Virus record (IMG/VR): IMGVR_UViG_3300038469_000166
Span: 1-36,350 of that record
Source: a virus
Direction: 5' to 3' (one strand)
DNA length: 36,350 bases
Shown here: positions 7,602-15,823 of the stretch, piece after piece
Position numbering within the stretch: the first letter of the stretch is position 1
Layout: the number at the start of each line of letters is the position of its first letter
Position numbers and translations under genes: made by a program
Notes under the pieces: model-generated
Told to the model about the DNA's origin: nothing
What the model saw: the letters and a program-made list of their open reading frames with translations, nothing else
The model's database searches: none

Positions 7602-8318
7602 GTGACATCCCCTACGAAACGTGGTGGCCGCCGTGCCGCGCGACCCAAGGCCGACCCCATGGCCGCGCCGCTCACCGAGACGCAGCGGCGCACCAAGGCC
7701 AAGGTGTACCTGCGACAATATCTCGTGCAGGGCCTACCCGCGATCGAGGCGCAGGAGCTGGTCATGCGCCACCCGGACTTCGCGGCCAACCCGCCCTCCA
7801 TGCGGAGCCTGGCCGTTTGGACCAAGCAGCTCCGGCTGGCTCCCGGCGGTGACCTGGTCGACGACGAGGTGCGAGCCATGGTCGCGCACCCGATCGAGGA
7901 TCACCGCCGGGCCCAGCTCGCCGCGATCGCCGGGCGCATCGAGCGGCACAACCTCACGATCGCTGGGCTCAGGGACGCGCTGGCAGAGGCCGAGGACGCA
8001 GGCGACCACGAGCGCTCGGCCGAGCACCGGCGCGAGATCCGCGAGGAGGACAAGCGCGTGGGCGACGCGCTCGAGCTCTACGCCAGGATCACCGGCACCA
8101 CGGCGATCCCGCTCGAGGCGCATCTCGGTGAGGCCGAGGCCCGGACCAGGCTGGTGCAGGCCCTGGCCGCCAACGCTCGCGAGTTCGAGGCCGCCGAGCT
8201 CCAGGCGGTCGTGCAGGCGTTCGCAGCCGAGCTCGCGCGCCGCGAGGCCATGGCCGCCGAGCAGCAGCGCACGGTGAGCCGGCGCGAGCTCGCCGCAGAG
8301 ATTGGGCTGCTGGAGTGA
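7602..8318 (+). CDS. Probable small terminase subunit
   Basis: The 238-residue protein lies directly before the large terminase, overlapping it by GTGA. The N-terminus is basic (TKRGGRRAARPKAD), then helices around 25-80 could form a DNA-binding unit (TKAKVYLRQYLVQGLPAIEAQELVMRHPDF), followed by long Ala/Glu/Arg helices (about 100-235) suitable for ring oligomerisation. In the known packaging system the small subunit recognises phage DNA and hands it to the motor. The GTG start follows a TGaTACCGT extended -10-like box by 6 nt and has no Shine-Dalgarno site. The call rests mainly on position and architecture, because small terminases share little sequence. Confidence 0.6.
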   Translation: MTSPTKRGGRRAARPKADPMAAPLTETQRRTKAKVYLRQYLVQGLPAIEAQELVMRHPDFAANPPSMRSLAVWTKQLRLAPGGDLVDDEVRAMVAHPIEDHRRAQLAAIAGRIERHNLTIAGLRDALAEAEDAGDHERSAEHRREIREEDKRVGDALELYARITGTTAIPLEAHLGEAEARTRLVQALAANAREFEAAELQAVVQAFAAELARREAMAAEQQRTVSRRELAAEIGLLE

Positions 8319-10027
8319 CTCGGCGCCGTGAGCGCGTGCTCCCCGAGCTACGCGACTTCCAGCGCCTCGTGCACGGCCGCGACGACGGGCGCGTGCCCGA
8401 CCGTGACCAGCGCGAGCGCGCTGCGCTGCGCATCCTCGAGCCCGCGCTCGAGTGCCCGCAGCAGCGCGGACTGCTCGGCGCGCTCAAGCAGCACCGCAAG
8501 GTGGCGCTGCACAAGACGCGCGGCGCCGGCGCTACGGACGCGCTCGGGCGCTACACCCTCTTCGAGGCGATTCGCCGCGACCGCTTCGTCGCGATTGTGG
8601 TAGTGACCTCGCTCAAGACGTACACGCGCAACTGGCTGGAGCGGCCAGGCGGAGAGAACGCGATCACGCTCCTTGATGCCGCCGGCCTGCTCGAGTGGTG
8701 CCGGATCGAGCGCACGGCCGGCGCGATCACGCGCATGCACTTTCGCCCATGGGGCTCGGAGCTGCTTGTGTTCGACGCGGACACGGCGCGCGGGATCGCC
8801 AAAAAGCGCGGTGGCGCGGCGCACCTCTGGATCGTCGAAGAGGCCCAGGACGTGGACCTGCTCGACGACGTCATGGGCAAACTGATCACGCCGCGCAAGG
8901 CGGACTTCGACGCGACCGTGGTGCTCAACGGTACCCCGTCCCCGGAACACGACACGCTCTTCGCCCAGGCGTCCATGGGCGCGGATCCCGACTACCATGT
9001 GGTCCCGCTGGCGAGCTGGCGGAACCCGTTCTACGGCCCGACGCCGCTCGACCGCTGGCGGCGCGTGGTCGAAAAAACCATGGCAGACAGCCGCGGGCTC
9101 TACAACCTCGACGCCCGCGACTACGAGCGCCTGCTCACGCTCACCGAGGACGACCTCGACGCGGTGATGCTCGATGCGGAGCTTCCCGACCACCTGTCCG
9201 GAATTGACGATCTCGACCCTGACATGCTCCGCGAGATTTTCGGACGCTGGGTCAGCGACGCCGGAAAGCTCGTGTACAACTGGCACAAGGCCGCGGCGCA
9301 CTACTGGCGCACCGGGCCGCTTGCCGATCTGGCCGATATCGACGGCTCCGTCGCTGCTGCCGTGGACGCTCTCCGCTCCGCGCAGGGCCAGCACACATGG
9401 CGCGTTGTCGGCGCCTACGACTTCGGCTGCTCCCCGGACCCGGCCGCGTGGCTGCTCACCGCGTGGGCCCCGGAGCAGCAGGTCTCGTACGAGATCTGGT
9501 CCGCCAAGGCCCACCAGATGGACGACGACGACCAGCTTGACGTGCTTGTGCGACTGCTCGAGGCGTGCCGTCGCATGGGCGTCATCCCGCACGCGGCTGT
9601 TGCCGACCTCGACATGCACAGCGCCACCACGACTGACCGCTGGGACCGCTCGCTGCGGTACCGGCTCCAGCTCAATCTCCGGCGCGCCAACAAGGCCCAT
9701 CGCCTGGAGCAGATCCGCGCGCTGAACCTCGCGCTGGGCAGCGGCAGCTACCGCGTGATCCGCGGATCCGAGCTCGATCACGAGGGCCGGCACCTGCGCT
9801 GGCACCGCAACAAGCGAGGGGTCGAGGACAAGCACCGGCCCGTGCGCCTGCCCAGCGGACGGCAGGACGTGCCCGGCGACCACTTGCTTGACGATGCTCG
9901 GTACTCACTGCCGTTCCTGCCGGCCCGTGCGCCTACGGCGGACGAGATCGCGGCCCGGCGCGAGCCTCACCGCGACAAGCAGCGGCTCCAGCGCAACGCT
10001 CGGCACCAGGCGTCACGGCGCCGCTGA
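8315..10027 (+). CDS. terL: Large terminase subunit (packaging ATPase and nuclease)
   Basis: This 570-residue protein drives DNA into the prohead and cuts it. The ATPase part shows a Walker A-like KTRGAGATD at 67-75, a Walker B strand LWIVEEAQ at 171-178 with catalytic Glu, and a coupling motif NGTPS at 205-209. The nuclease part shows GAYDFGCSPDPAAW with Asp369, a second acidic site VADLDMH near 429-435, and a final GDHLLDDARYS near 521-531, fitting the RNase H-like metal site. Length is normal for the family. The GTG start overlaps the small subunit stop. It is followed by a convergent small gene whose end overlaps by 15 bp. Packaging type (headful or site-specific) cannot be read from the sequence. 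Confidence 0.9.
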   Translation: MTRRRERVLPELRDFQRLVHGRDDGRVPDRDQRERAALRILEPALECPQQRGLLGALKQHRKVALHKTRGAGATDALGRYTLFEAIRRDRFVAIVVVTSLKTYTRNWLERPGGENAITLLDAAGLLEWCRIERTAGAITRMHFRPWGSELLVFDADTARGIAKKRGGAAHLWIVEEAQDVDLLDDVMGKLITPRKADFDATVVLNGTPSPEHDTLFAQASMGADPDYHVVPLASWRNPFYGPTPLDRWRRVVEKTMADSRGLYNLDARDYERLLTLTEDDLDAVMLDAELPDHLSGIDDLDPDMLREIFGRWVSDAGKLVYNWHKAAAHYWRTGPLADLADIDGSVAAAVDALRSAQGQHTWRVVGAYDFGCSPDPAAWLLTAWAPEQQVSYEIWSAKAHQMDDDDQLDVLVRLLEACRRMGVIPHAAVADLDMHSATTTDRWDRSLRYRLQLNLRRANKAHRLEQIRALNLALGSGSYRVIRGSELDHEGRHLRWHRNKRGVEDKHRPVRLPSGRQDVPGDHLLDDARYSLPFLPARAPTADEIAARREPHRDKQRLQRNARHQASRRR

Positions 10028-10219
10028 GAGATCCACATCTACAGCTCGAGCGAGGGCGCAATACGTGCAGGATTGGCTCTGGCAATATGGCTCGGAGCTG
10101 TCGTCCGCATGTCCAAACCGCACGTCATCGCACATTCCAGTTTCAGCGACGTGCCGACAGGCTGCTTCTACAAGCGCCACGAGTGCATGTGTATATCGGG
10201 ATAGTGGGGATGGTTCCAT
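10013..10219 (-). CDS. Small Cys-rich leftward protein behind a duplicated TATAAT promoter
   Basis: This 68-residue reading frame (MEPSPLSRYTHALVALVEAACRHVAETGMCDD...YCQSQSCTYCALARAVDVDL) is supported mainly by its upstream sequence. A perfect TATAAT on the minus strand (10232-10227) sits exactly 7 nt before the ATG, the same geometry as other leaderless starts in this genome. The protein has five Cys, including CQSQSCTYC, which could bind metal. It ends inside the 3' end of the large terminase gene on the other strand (15-bp convergent overlap). It is the only leftward gene in the virion half. No family is recognised. Confidence 0.55.
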   Translation of the reverse strand: MEPSPLSRYTHALVALVEAACRHVAETGMCDDVRFGHADDSSEPYCQSQSCTYCALARAVDVDLSAAP

Positions 10220-10259
10220 AGTGCGGATTATACACGCTATAGTGCGGATTATACACGCT
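10218..10259 (-). repeat. Tandem 21-bp repeat, each copy holding a perfect TATAAT
   Basis: Two exact 21-bp copies (10218-10238 and 10239-10259) lie head to tail. Read on the minus strand each copy contains TGTATAATCCGCACT. The proximal -10 (10232-10227) is 7 nt from the ATG of the leftward gene at 10219, and the distal one (10253-10248) is two helical turns upstream. No good -35 box is seen for either, so a TG-type -10 promoter is inferred. It looks like a promoter duplicated by slippage or kept for strength. Confidence 0.7.
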
Positions 10260-10763
10260 ACCACCAGGCTGGCCACGATGTGCTGTGCCTGGCTATGCCG
10301 GGGCCAGAGTCGCGTGGCACACACGACTGCGCCCGTCGCGCGGCCGCCGCTGGCCTCCGTGTTGTGCAGCGCCCGCTATAACACCGGATCAGACTCGCTT
10401 CGCTCGCCCTCGGCGCCTGCGGCGCGGTGTCCCGTATCCCCACCACCCTGTCAGCCCTGCTGCGGAGACGCCGTCGTAAGTCTGAGGCGCTCCCGGTGAC
10501 CCTCTGGCCCGACTACAGTCGCTCCGCTCCCTACGTCTCCAAGGAAAGCGTGCTAATCGCGATGACCCCACCGCAAGAACTATCTCGTAACATGCTGTAA
10601 TTATGCGGGTACTACGCCTGTCGTGAACGGCCGCTCACATTTTCGACCGAGCGGCCACATGCATGTCACTGGCTTGGACCATGCACGGCGTGCATGTATT
10701 GGCAATCGATGACGTGCATGTTGCAGCTGGCAAGCATCGGCGCTGTGCATGTATGCTGTGCCC
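10260..10763. other. Longest intergenic region, with dyads and repeated GTGCATGT motifs
   Basis: No convincing gene longer than about 20 codons is present. The part 10360-10560 contains mini-inverted CGCTtCGCTC and CGCTcCGCTC motifs and no clear codon structure. A perfect 8-bp inverted repeat GGCCGCTC/GAGCGGCC spans 10629-10656 with a 12-nt loop. A minus-strand 20-codon frame (10593-10531) has CATAAT 6 nt before its ATG and is weak. Near the right end are ACATGCATGT (10657-10666), the dyad CATGCAC-GGC-GTGCATG (10680-10696) and GTGCATGT copies at 10690, 10714 and 10745. The region could hold regulatory sites, a packaging site or an origin; the sequence does not decide. Confidence 0.6.
10680..10752. 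promoter_or_regulatory. Cluster of GTGCATGT motifs upstream of the ejection-protein operon
   Basis: A 7-bp dyad CATGCAC-GGC-GTGCATG at 10680-10696 is followed by GTGCATGT at 10714-10721 and 10745-10752. The last copy overlaps the -10-like TATGCT (10752-10757), which lies 6 nt before the ATG at 10764. The same TGCAC-GGC-GTGCA core recurs at 33710-33722 in the other large gap. This suggests binding sites for a second regulator of rightward late operons. Confidence 0.5.
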
Positions 10764-11438
10764 ATGCCTGACTGGGGAAAGTGGGGCCGACGAGCCCTGG
10801 CTGTAGCTGCCGCTCCCATGACCGGCGGCGCCTCGCTAGCCGGCCTTTCGGATAGCGTATACGGCAAGGCCAAGGACTGGTTCCTCGGCCAGGACCCGAG
10901 CACTGTGCAGCTACCGCCCGAGGTTGCGGCTGCGCAGCAGCGCCGGGCAGAACTCGCCGCCCTGGTCATGGGCGGCAACCCAACGGCAACACAGGACGCA
11001 GCGCGAGAGGCCGCCGCAACGGCCGGCCAGACAGCCCAGCAGCGGCTCCAGTCGTCGATTGCCTCCACGGTGGCGGGCGCGCGCGGGCTGGGCTCGCTCG
11101 GTGCTCGGCGTGAGGGACTGCGCCGCCTGGCACTCGGCCAGGGCGAGATCGCCGGGCAGGTGGCCGAGCAGACCGCGGGAGCAATGGCCCAGGCCGTACA
11201 GTCCGACGAGCAGCGCCGCCTGGCCGCGCTCGGCATGGCGGCCGATCTCAACACGCAGACCGAGCAGGCGGCGCTGGCCGCCGAGGAGTGGCGCAAGGCC
11301 AACGCGCGCAAGGGCGCCGCGGGTGTAGTACTGGGCTCGATTGGGGCAATCGGAGGCGGCTACTTCGGCGGCCCACAGGGCGCGGCCGCTGGCGGCCAGC
11401 TTGGCGCGGGGCTCGGCAGCACGGTGATGCGGGGCTGA
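10764..11438 (+). CDS. Probable small ejection (internal virion) protein
   Basis: The 224-residue Ala/Gln/Gly-rich protein has a short hydrophobic N-terminal region (about 8-28), a long Ala-rich helical middle (about 50-195), and a C-terminal Gly-rich hydrophobic stretch (GVVLGSIGAIGGGYFGGPQGAAAGGQLGAGLG) that could insert into a membrane. This build, and its place first of three before the portal, match the small internal proteins of podoviruses, such as the T7 gp14 type, that form an ejection channel. The start at 10764 (MPDWGKW) is preferred over 10749 because TATGCT lies 6 nt upstream, giving a leaderless mRNA. The function is inferred from architecture and order. Confidence 0.6.
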   Translation: MPDWGKWGRRALAVAAAPMTGGASLAGLSDSVYGKAKDWFLGQDPSTVQLPPEVAAAQQRRAELAALVMGGNPTATQDAAREAAATAGQTAQQRLQSSIASTVAGARGLGSLGARREGLRRLALGQGEIAGQVAEQTAGAMAQAVQSDEQRRLAALGMAADLNTQTEQAALAAEEWRKANARKGAAGVVLGSIGAIGGGYFGGPQGAAAGGQLGAGLGSTVMRG

Positions 11439-11440
11439 CC

Positions 11441-13714
11441 ATGGCCGGCGACTTCAGCGACCTGTACGACGACTACGGCGTGCCGCCGATTGACCTCGAC
11501 GACCAGAGCGCGATCCAGGGCGCGCTCGGTGCGGCGCAGGTGCCAGCGGCCCCGGTGACGCCGACAACGGCCGCCCCGCTGTCGGTCGACGACCTGCTCG
11601 CCGCGGTGCCAGCAGACTGGCGCGCTCAAGCGGCGCCACCGCCCGCGGTGGATCCGCTCGACGATCTGCCGGCAACCACGCCAGCGCCAACGCTGCCCGC
11701 CCCCGAGGACTTGGCGCCCGACTTTAGCCGCACCGACTACGCCCGCGCCCTCGACGCCCTAACCGCCCCCCGCGTGGACCCCACACAGGCCGCACAGGCC
11801 GCGGCGGACGCCGAGCGCACCCTGGGAGCGCTGGAGACCCGCCAGGGCTCACTCCAGGCGTCCGTCGTGGAGCGAGCACGCGAGATCGATCAGATCGACG
11901 CGCAGATCGCCTCGGCACGCCAGATCCCAGATGCGGCCACGCGCAAGGCCCGGCTGGCCGACCTCGACGAGCAGCGCACCGCCACCGCGGGCGCGCTGGA
12001 GATGGACCGCGCCGCCTACCAGCAGCTCGGTGCCGAGGTGCAGACCGCACAGCGTGCGCGGCAGAGCGCGCGACGCTCGTACCAGGATGAGCTGGCTGTG
12101 GCAGATCGCGAAGGTCAGGTGCTCGCTGTGGCCGCCGAGACCGCGGCCATGCAGGCGGCCCAGGCCGAGGACGAGCGGATCCTGCGCGAGGCGCAGGCCC
12201 GCGAGGCCGAGCTACAGCAGGAGCAAGCCGAGGCTCAGCGCCAGCTCGTCGATGATCGCCGGGCCTACCGAGACGTGCTCGAGCGCGGCCCCGAGGCGAC
12301 CGGCAAGCAGGTGGCGCTTGCCGTGGCCTCGGTGCTCGGTGAGCTGCTGATGGCACGTGCGCACGGCGGACGACCGGACCTGACGCGCGCGATCGCGGGC
12401 GTCGAAGCCGCGACCAAGGACGACTTCCAGCGGCGGCTCCAGGCCCGCATGGCAGCGATCCAGGACACGGGCGACGCGATCACCCGGGCCGGCCGTGAGC
12501 GCGAGGTGCACCGCGCGGAGACCGCGGCCCGGCGCGCCGAGGTGTACGGGGCGATCGAGCGCGAGCTTGAGACGCGCCTGGCGCAAGGGCGCACCCTCTC
12601 GCAGCAGGCGACGTATATCGCGGCCCGCGACGACGTGCGCGCGGCACGCGAGGCCGAGGAGGCGCAGCTCCTCGCGGCAAACGCCAAGCTTGCACGCGAG
12701 CGCCGGCGTGACGACCTGGAGATGGCCAAGCTGGCCGCGGAGACGTCGCTCGCGCAGCGCAAGGCGATGGGTGGCACGGGCGGGCCCGCGGCAACGGCCG
12801 CTGCGGGCGCACGCACCAATATCAGCGAGACCGCGCTGGTGGACCCCGTGTCTGGCGCCGTGCTCGGTGAAAGCCGTTTCACCGAGCGGGGCAAGGTGCG
12901 TGAGGATCAGGACACGATCCGGTCTATGTCGGACACGCTGACGGAAATGCAGGAGTACGTCAACATGCTGGCCAATACCGGACGGGTGTACCAGGGAGTC
13001 GGGGCCAAGGCCGTCAAGGGCTCAGACGTGGCCCGTTTGGAGGCCAAGCACTCGAAATTGCTGGCCGATATCATCCGCGCGTACTCAGGCGCCGCGGCCA
13101 CCGACGCGGAGGTGGAGCGCCTCAAGAAGGTGCTGCCCGGGCCCAAGAGCTACACCGATATGGGTGCGTGGGACCCGGCGCAAGTCGTGCGCGACTACCG
13201 CGACACGCACTCGCGGATTTACGAGAACTTCCTTGGATCGCGTCTGACCACGGGGTTTACGACGATTCGCGATGAGCGCGGGCAGCCGCTGCCCACGTCG
13301 CCGACCTACGGCTGGCGCGCCGAGCGCGGCGACGCCCCGATCCGCACGACGGTAGGGGATATCGTCGTGGACCTGAATCAGGACAACGAGACGGAATTCG
13401 ATCGGCGCCTTGCGGGCTGGGTCAACCGCGCCGCGGGCGGCCAGGACCGCGCCAAGATCCTTGAGGGCATGGAGAGCGCCGCGGACGCGCTCAAGGCCAC
13501 CGGCCAGACGGACCGCGCCAAGCTCGTGCGCGAGGCGCGCAAGCAGGTCGAGCAAGGAGAGACGAGGCAGACTGCCGACCGCTCGTTCCCCGCCACGGTG
13601 GGGGAGCCTACGGTCAGGATCCGGCACAAGGGCGGCGCCATCATCACGCAGCCCGCGTCCTGGTGGGAGCGCAACGCGGCGTCCCTCGGCGCCGAGTGGG
13701 AGCTGTTGGAGTAG
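11441..13714 (+). CDS. Probable ejection protein with long coiled coil, 757 aa
   Basis: The protein has an acidic and Pro/Ala-rich N-terminus (1-110), a long Ala/Arg/Glu/Gln coiled-coil region (about 115-480), then a more mixed domain (about 500-757) with segments such as MSDTLTEMQEYVNMLANTGRVYQGVGAKA and a C-terminal WWERNAASLGAEWELLE. No membrane helix or enzyme motif is evident. The start MAGDFSDLYDD, 2 nt after the previous stop, was chosen because the upstream extension to 11288 is a shadow of the preceding gene. Its location between two Gly/Ala-rich proteins and before the portal fits an internal virion protein. A tail tape-like role is less likely given the podoviral gene set. Confidence 0.6.
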   Translation: MAGDFSDLYDDYGVPPIDLDDQSAIQGALGAAQVPAAPVTPTTAAPLSVDDLLAAVPADWRAQAAPPPAVDPLDDLPATTPAPTLPAPEDLAPDFSRTDYARALDALTAPRVDPTQAAQAAADAERTLGALETRQGSLQASVVERAREIDQIDAQIASARQIPDAATRKARLADLDEQRTATAGALEMDRAAYQQLGAEVQTAQRARQSARRSYQDELAVADREGQVLAVAAETAAMQAAQAEDERILREAQAREAELQQEQAEAQRQLVDDRRAYRDVLERGPEATGKQVALAVASVLGELLMARAHGGRPDLTRAIAGVEAATKDDFQRRLQARMAAIQDTGDAITRAGREREVHRAETAARRAEVYGAIERELETRLAQGRTLSQQATYIAARDDVRAAREAEEAQLLAANAKLARERRRDDLEMAKLAAETSLAQRKAMGGTGGPAATAAAGARTNISETALVDPVSGAVLGESRFTERGKVREDQDTIRSMSDTLTEMQEYVNMLANTGRVYQGVGAKAVKGSDVARLEAKHSKLLADIIRAYSGAAATDAEVERLKKVLPGPKSYTDMGAWDPAQVVRDYRDTHSRIYENFLGSRLTTGFTTIRDERGQPLPTSPTYGWRAERGDAPIRTTVGDIVVDLNQDNETEFDRRLAGWVNRAAGGQDRAKILEGMESAADALKATGQTDRAKLVREARKQVEQGETRQTADRSFPATVGEPTVRIRHKGGAIITQPASWWERNAASLGAEWELLE

Positions 13715-13717
13715 GCC

Positions 13718-15814
13718 GTGGCCGACAAGGTCAATCTCGTCTCGCCCCAGGGCAACGTCGTCGCGATCGACGCTGCCGCTGTGCCGTCTCTGGAGGCGCA
13801 GGGTTGGCGCGTGGAGGGCGCGGGCGCTGAGGCCCAGCGCGTGACCGGCGAGGTGCTGGAGGAGCAGTACGGCGGCACCGGCGGTGCGCTGCTGGCCGGT
13901 GCTGAGGGCGTGCTCCGTGGCGCCACGTTCGGCCTGTCCGATATCGCGCTCGCCGACCGCGCCACCATGTTGCGCGAGCAGGTCAACCCTGGCGCCGCGC
14001 TCGGTGGCGAGCTGCTCGGTGCGGTTGCGCCATCTCTGCTCTCCGGCGGTACCGGCGCTGTGGGCACGGTCGCGCGGCTCACGCCCGCCGGCCTCACCGC
14101 GGCCCGTGGGGCGCAGTTCGTCGCGCGCGGCGGGACGCTGCTGGGCCGCGGTGCCCGTGCTGTGCTCGTGGGCGCCGGCGAGGGCGCAATCCAGGGCGCG
14201 GGCAGCTACGTTGGCCGGCAGGCCCTGCGCAACGAGGCGATATCGGCTGACGCGCTGGCCGCCGAAGCGCTGCGCGGTGGCGCGCTTGGGGGCGTGCTCG
14301 GCGGAGGATTCCAGGTGCTCGGCGAGGGCGTGACGGCGGGCGCTCGGCGGCTCCAGGCGCTGGCGGGAGACCGTGCGGACGATGTCGGCCGGCGTGTGCT
14401 TGGCCAGGCCGACGAGGCTGCGCCCCCACTGCGCTACGACGAGGTGCTGGCGGGCAGGATCGACGATGTCGAGGACGCCCGGCGCGGGTTGCTCGCCACG
14501 ATCGACGATGCTCGCGCGCGCCCGCTCGACCAGGAGATCGACGATCTGTTGTCGAGCCCGGTCCTGCGCAACACGACCGCGGGGGACGGTGGACAGCTCC
14601 TCGGCCGTGTGGAGCAGCAGGTCAAGCGGGCTGCGGCGGAATTCGACCAGGCGCGCAACGCCGCCTCCTCGTGGGCCACCCGCTACCAAGCGGCGCTCGA
14701 CGCAGCCCCCGGCGAGGACGTCGCGGCCAAGGCATTGGCGCTCCCCCCCGAGCTCGGCGACGAGGGCGCGGTGCAACTGGCTCTGCTCGACGAGGCCCGC
14801 GGCAAGCTCGACGACGTGCTGGCCACGACCCGGCAGCGATATCTCGGCGTGGCCCCACCAGCGCCACCGACGCCAGCGCCGGCGCCCCAGCCGGGCCTGC
14901 TCGCCCGCGCGTCACGCGCAGCGCAGACCGTGGGCGGAGCGCTAGAGACCGCGCAGGACCTCGGGCTGCCCGTGCCCACGGTCTCGGGCCTGTTCGGTGG
15001 CGGACCGGTCGGTGAGGCCGTGGGCTGGTTCCTCAAGCTCAAGGCTGGCGCGAGAGCGCTCAAGCGGGCCGGCGTGCTGCCGTCCACGCCGGCCACCAGG
15101 GCCGCGCAGAAGGTCACCAGCACGCGCGTGCGGCTGCAAGACGTGCTGGCAGGGCGTGGGCCCGCGCCTCGTCTGCGCCCAGCCGTGATTGCGGCTCCGA
15201 CGAGCGATGCTGTGCGCGCGCTGATGCGCACGGCGAAGAAGGTGACGGCCATGGCCGCGCGCCCCGATGCCACGCTCGAGCTGGACGCCGAGATGGCCGC
15301 GGTCGACGACGAGGTAGGGCCGGCCGTGAGCCAGGCGGCAGCCCGTGGACTCCAGTACCTTACCAGCACTGCGCCAAAGAATCCGCTCGAGGGCACGCCG
15401 TTCGCCGACCGCTGGCAGCCGAGCCCGAGCGCCGCGAGCGACTGGCAGCGCCGGGTCAACGTGGTCACGGACCCGGTTGCCGCGGTCTCGCGGATCATGG
15501 CGGACCCGGCGTCGCTGCTCGAGGTGGAGGCCCTGGCCGAGGTGTATCCGCGGATCTGGACCGAGGTGCAGCAGCACCTAGCGATCAACGCGGACCAACT
15601 CGCCACCACGCTCACGGTGCCGCAGCGCGAGTTTCTCGGACACGCGTTCGGCGTTCCGCTGACGATCGACCAGATCCCGGGATACGGCAGCACACGTCCC
15701 GCAGCGCCCGCGCAGCAACCTGCGCCGCGCTTCGACTACGCCCCCGGCCCAAGTCAATCACCGGTCGCCACGCTCGAGCAGGCGGCCGTCGCTCGCGGCC
15801 GTGGCCGCACCTGA
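13718..15814 (+). CDS. Probable large ejection protein with membrane-active region, 698 aa
   Basis: A GTG start 3 nt after the previous stop gives a 698-residue product. The first 50 residues (NLVSPQGNVVAIDAAAVPSLEAQGW...) look like a small beta unit. Residues about 50-215 are strikingly Gly/Ala/Leu-rich (GGTGGALLAGAEGVLRGATFG, GGELLGAVAPSLLSGGTGAVG, LRGGALGGVLGGGFQVLGEG), a pattern of membrane-inserting segments seen in phage ejection proteins. A long charged helical region follows, with a Pro-rich linker near 375-395. It lies between the coiled-coil protein and the portal. A role in forming the DNA conduit during infection is inferred. No lytic transglycosylase motif was recognised. Confidence 0.58.
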   Translation: MADKVNLVSPQGNVVAIDAAAVPSLEAQGWRVEGAGAEAQRVTGEVLEEQYGGTGGALLAGAEGVLRGATFGLSDIALADRATMLREQVNPGAALGGELLGAVAPSLLSGGTGAVGTVARLTPAGLTAARGAQFVARGGTLLGRGARAVLVGAGEGAIQGAGSYVGRQALRNEAISADALAAEALRGGALGGVLGGGFQVLGEGVTAGARRLQALAGDRADDVGRRVLGQADEAAPPLRYDEVLAGRIDDVEDARRGLLATIDDARARPLDQEIDDLLSSPVLRNTTAGDGGQLLGRVEQQVKRAAAEFDQARNAASSWATRYQAALDAAPGEDVAAKALALPPELGDEGAVQLALLDEARGKLDDVLATTRQRYLGVAPPAPPTPAPAPQPGLLARASRAAQTVGGALETAQDLGLPVPTVSGLFGGGPVGEAVGWFLKLKAGARALKRAGVLPSTPATRAAQKVTSTRVRLQDVLAGRGPAPRLRPAVIAAPTSDAVRALMRTAKKVTAMAARPDATLELDAEMAAVDDEVGPAVSQAAARGLQYLTSTAPKNPLEGTPFADRWQPSPSAASDWQRRVNVVTDPVAAVSRIMADPASLLEVEALAEVYPRIWTEVQQHLAINADQLATTLTVPQREFLGHAFGVPLTIDQIPGYGSTRPAAPAQQPAPRFDYAPGPSQSPVATLEQAAVARGRGRT

Positions 15815-15823
15815 GGAGACGCG

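Noticed and set aside
9888-10499. Plus-strand frame extending past the terminase end
   Set aside because: The first part is a shadow of terL and the rest is Ser/Arg/Cys-rich without a start signal. The minus-strand 68-codon gene with a perfect -10 explains part of the region better.
10360-10560. tRNA or other stable RNA in the large gap
   Set aside because: Short CGCTtCGCTC-type dyads are present, but no cloverleaf, no T-loop GTTCRA pattern and no known RNA fold could be traced by eye.
10531-10593. 20-codon minus-strand frame with CATAAT 6 nt upstream
   Set aside because: The geometry matches the leaderless pattern, but the frame is very short, has no homology clue and lies in a low-coding region, so it is only mentioned in the gap description.
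13085-14776. Minus-strand open frame of 563 codons opposite the ejection genes
   Set aside because: Same GC-driven shadow effect; it spans two coupled plus-strand genes and has no promoter or ribosome site.
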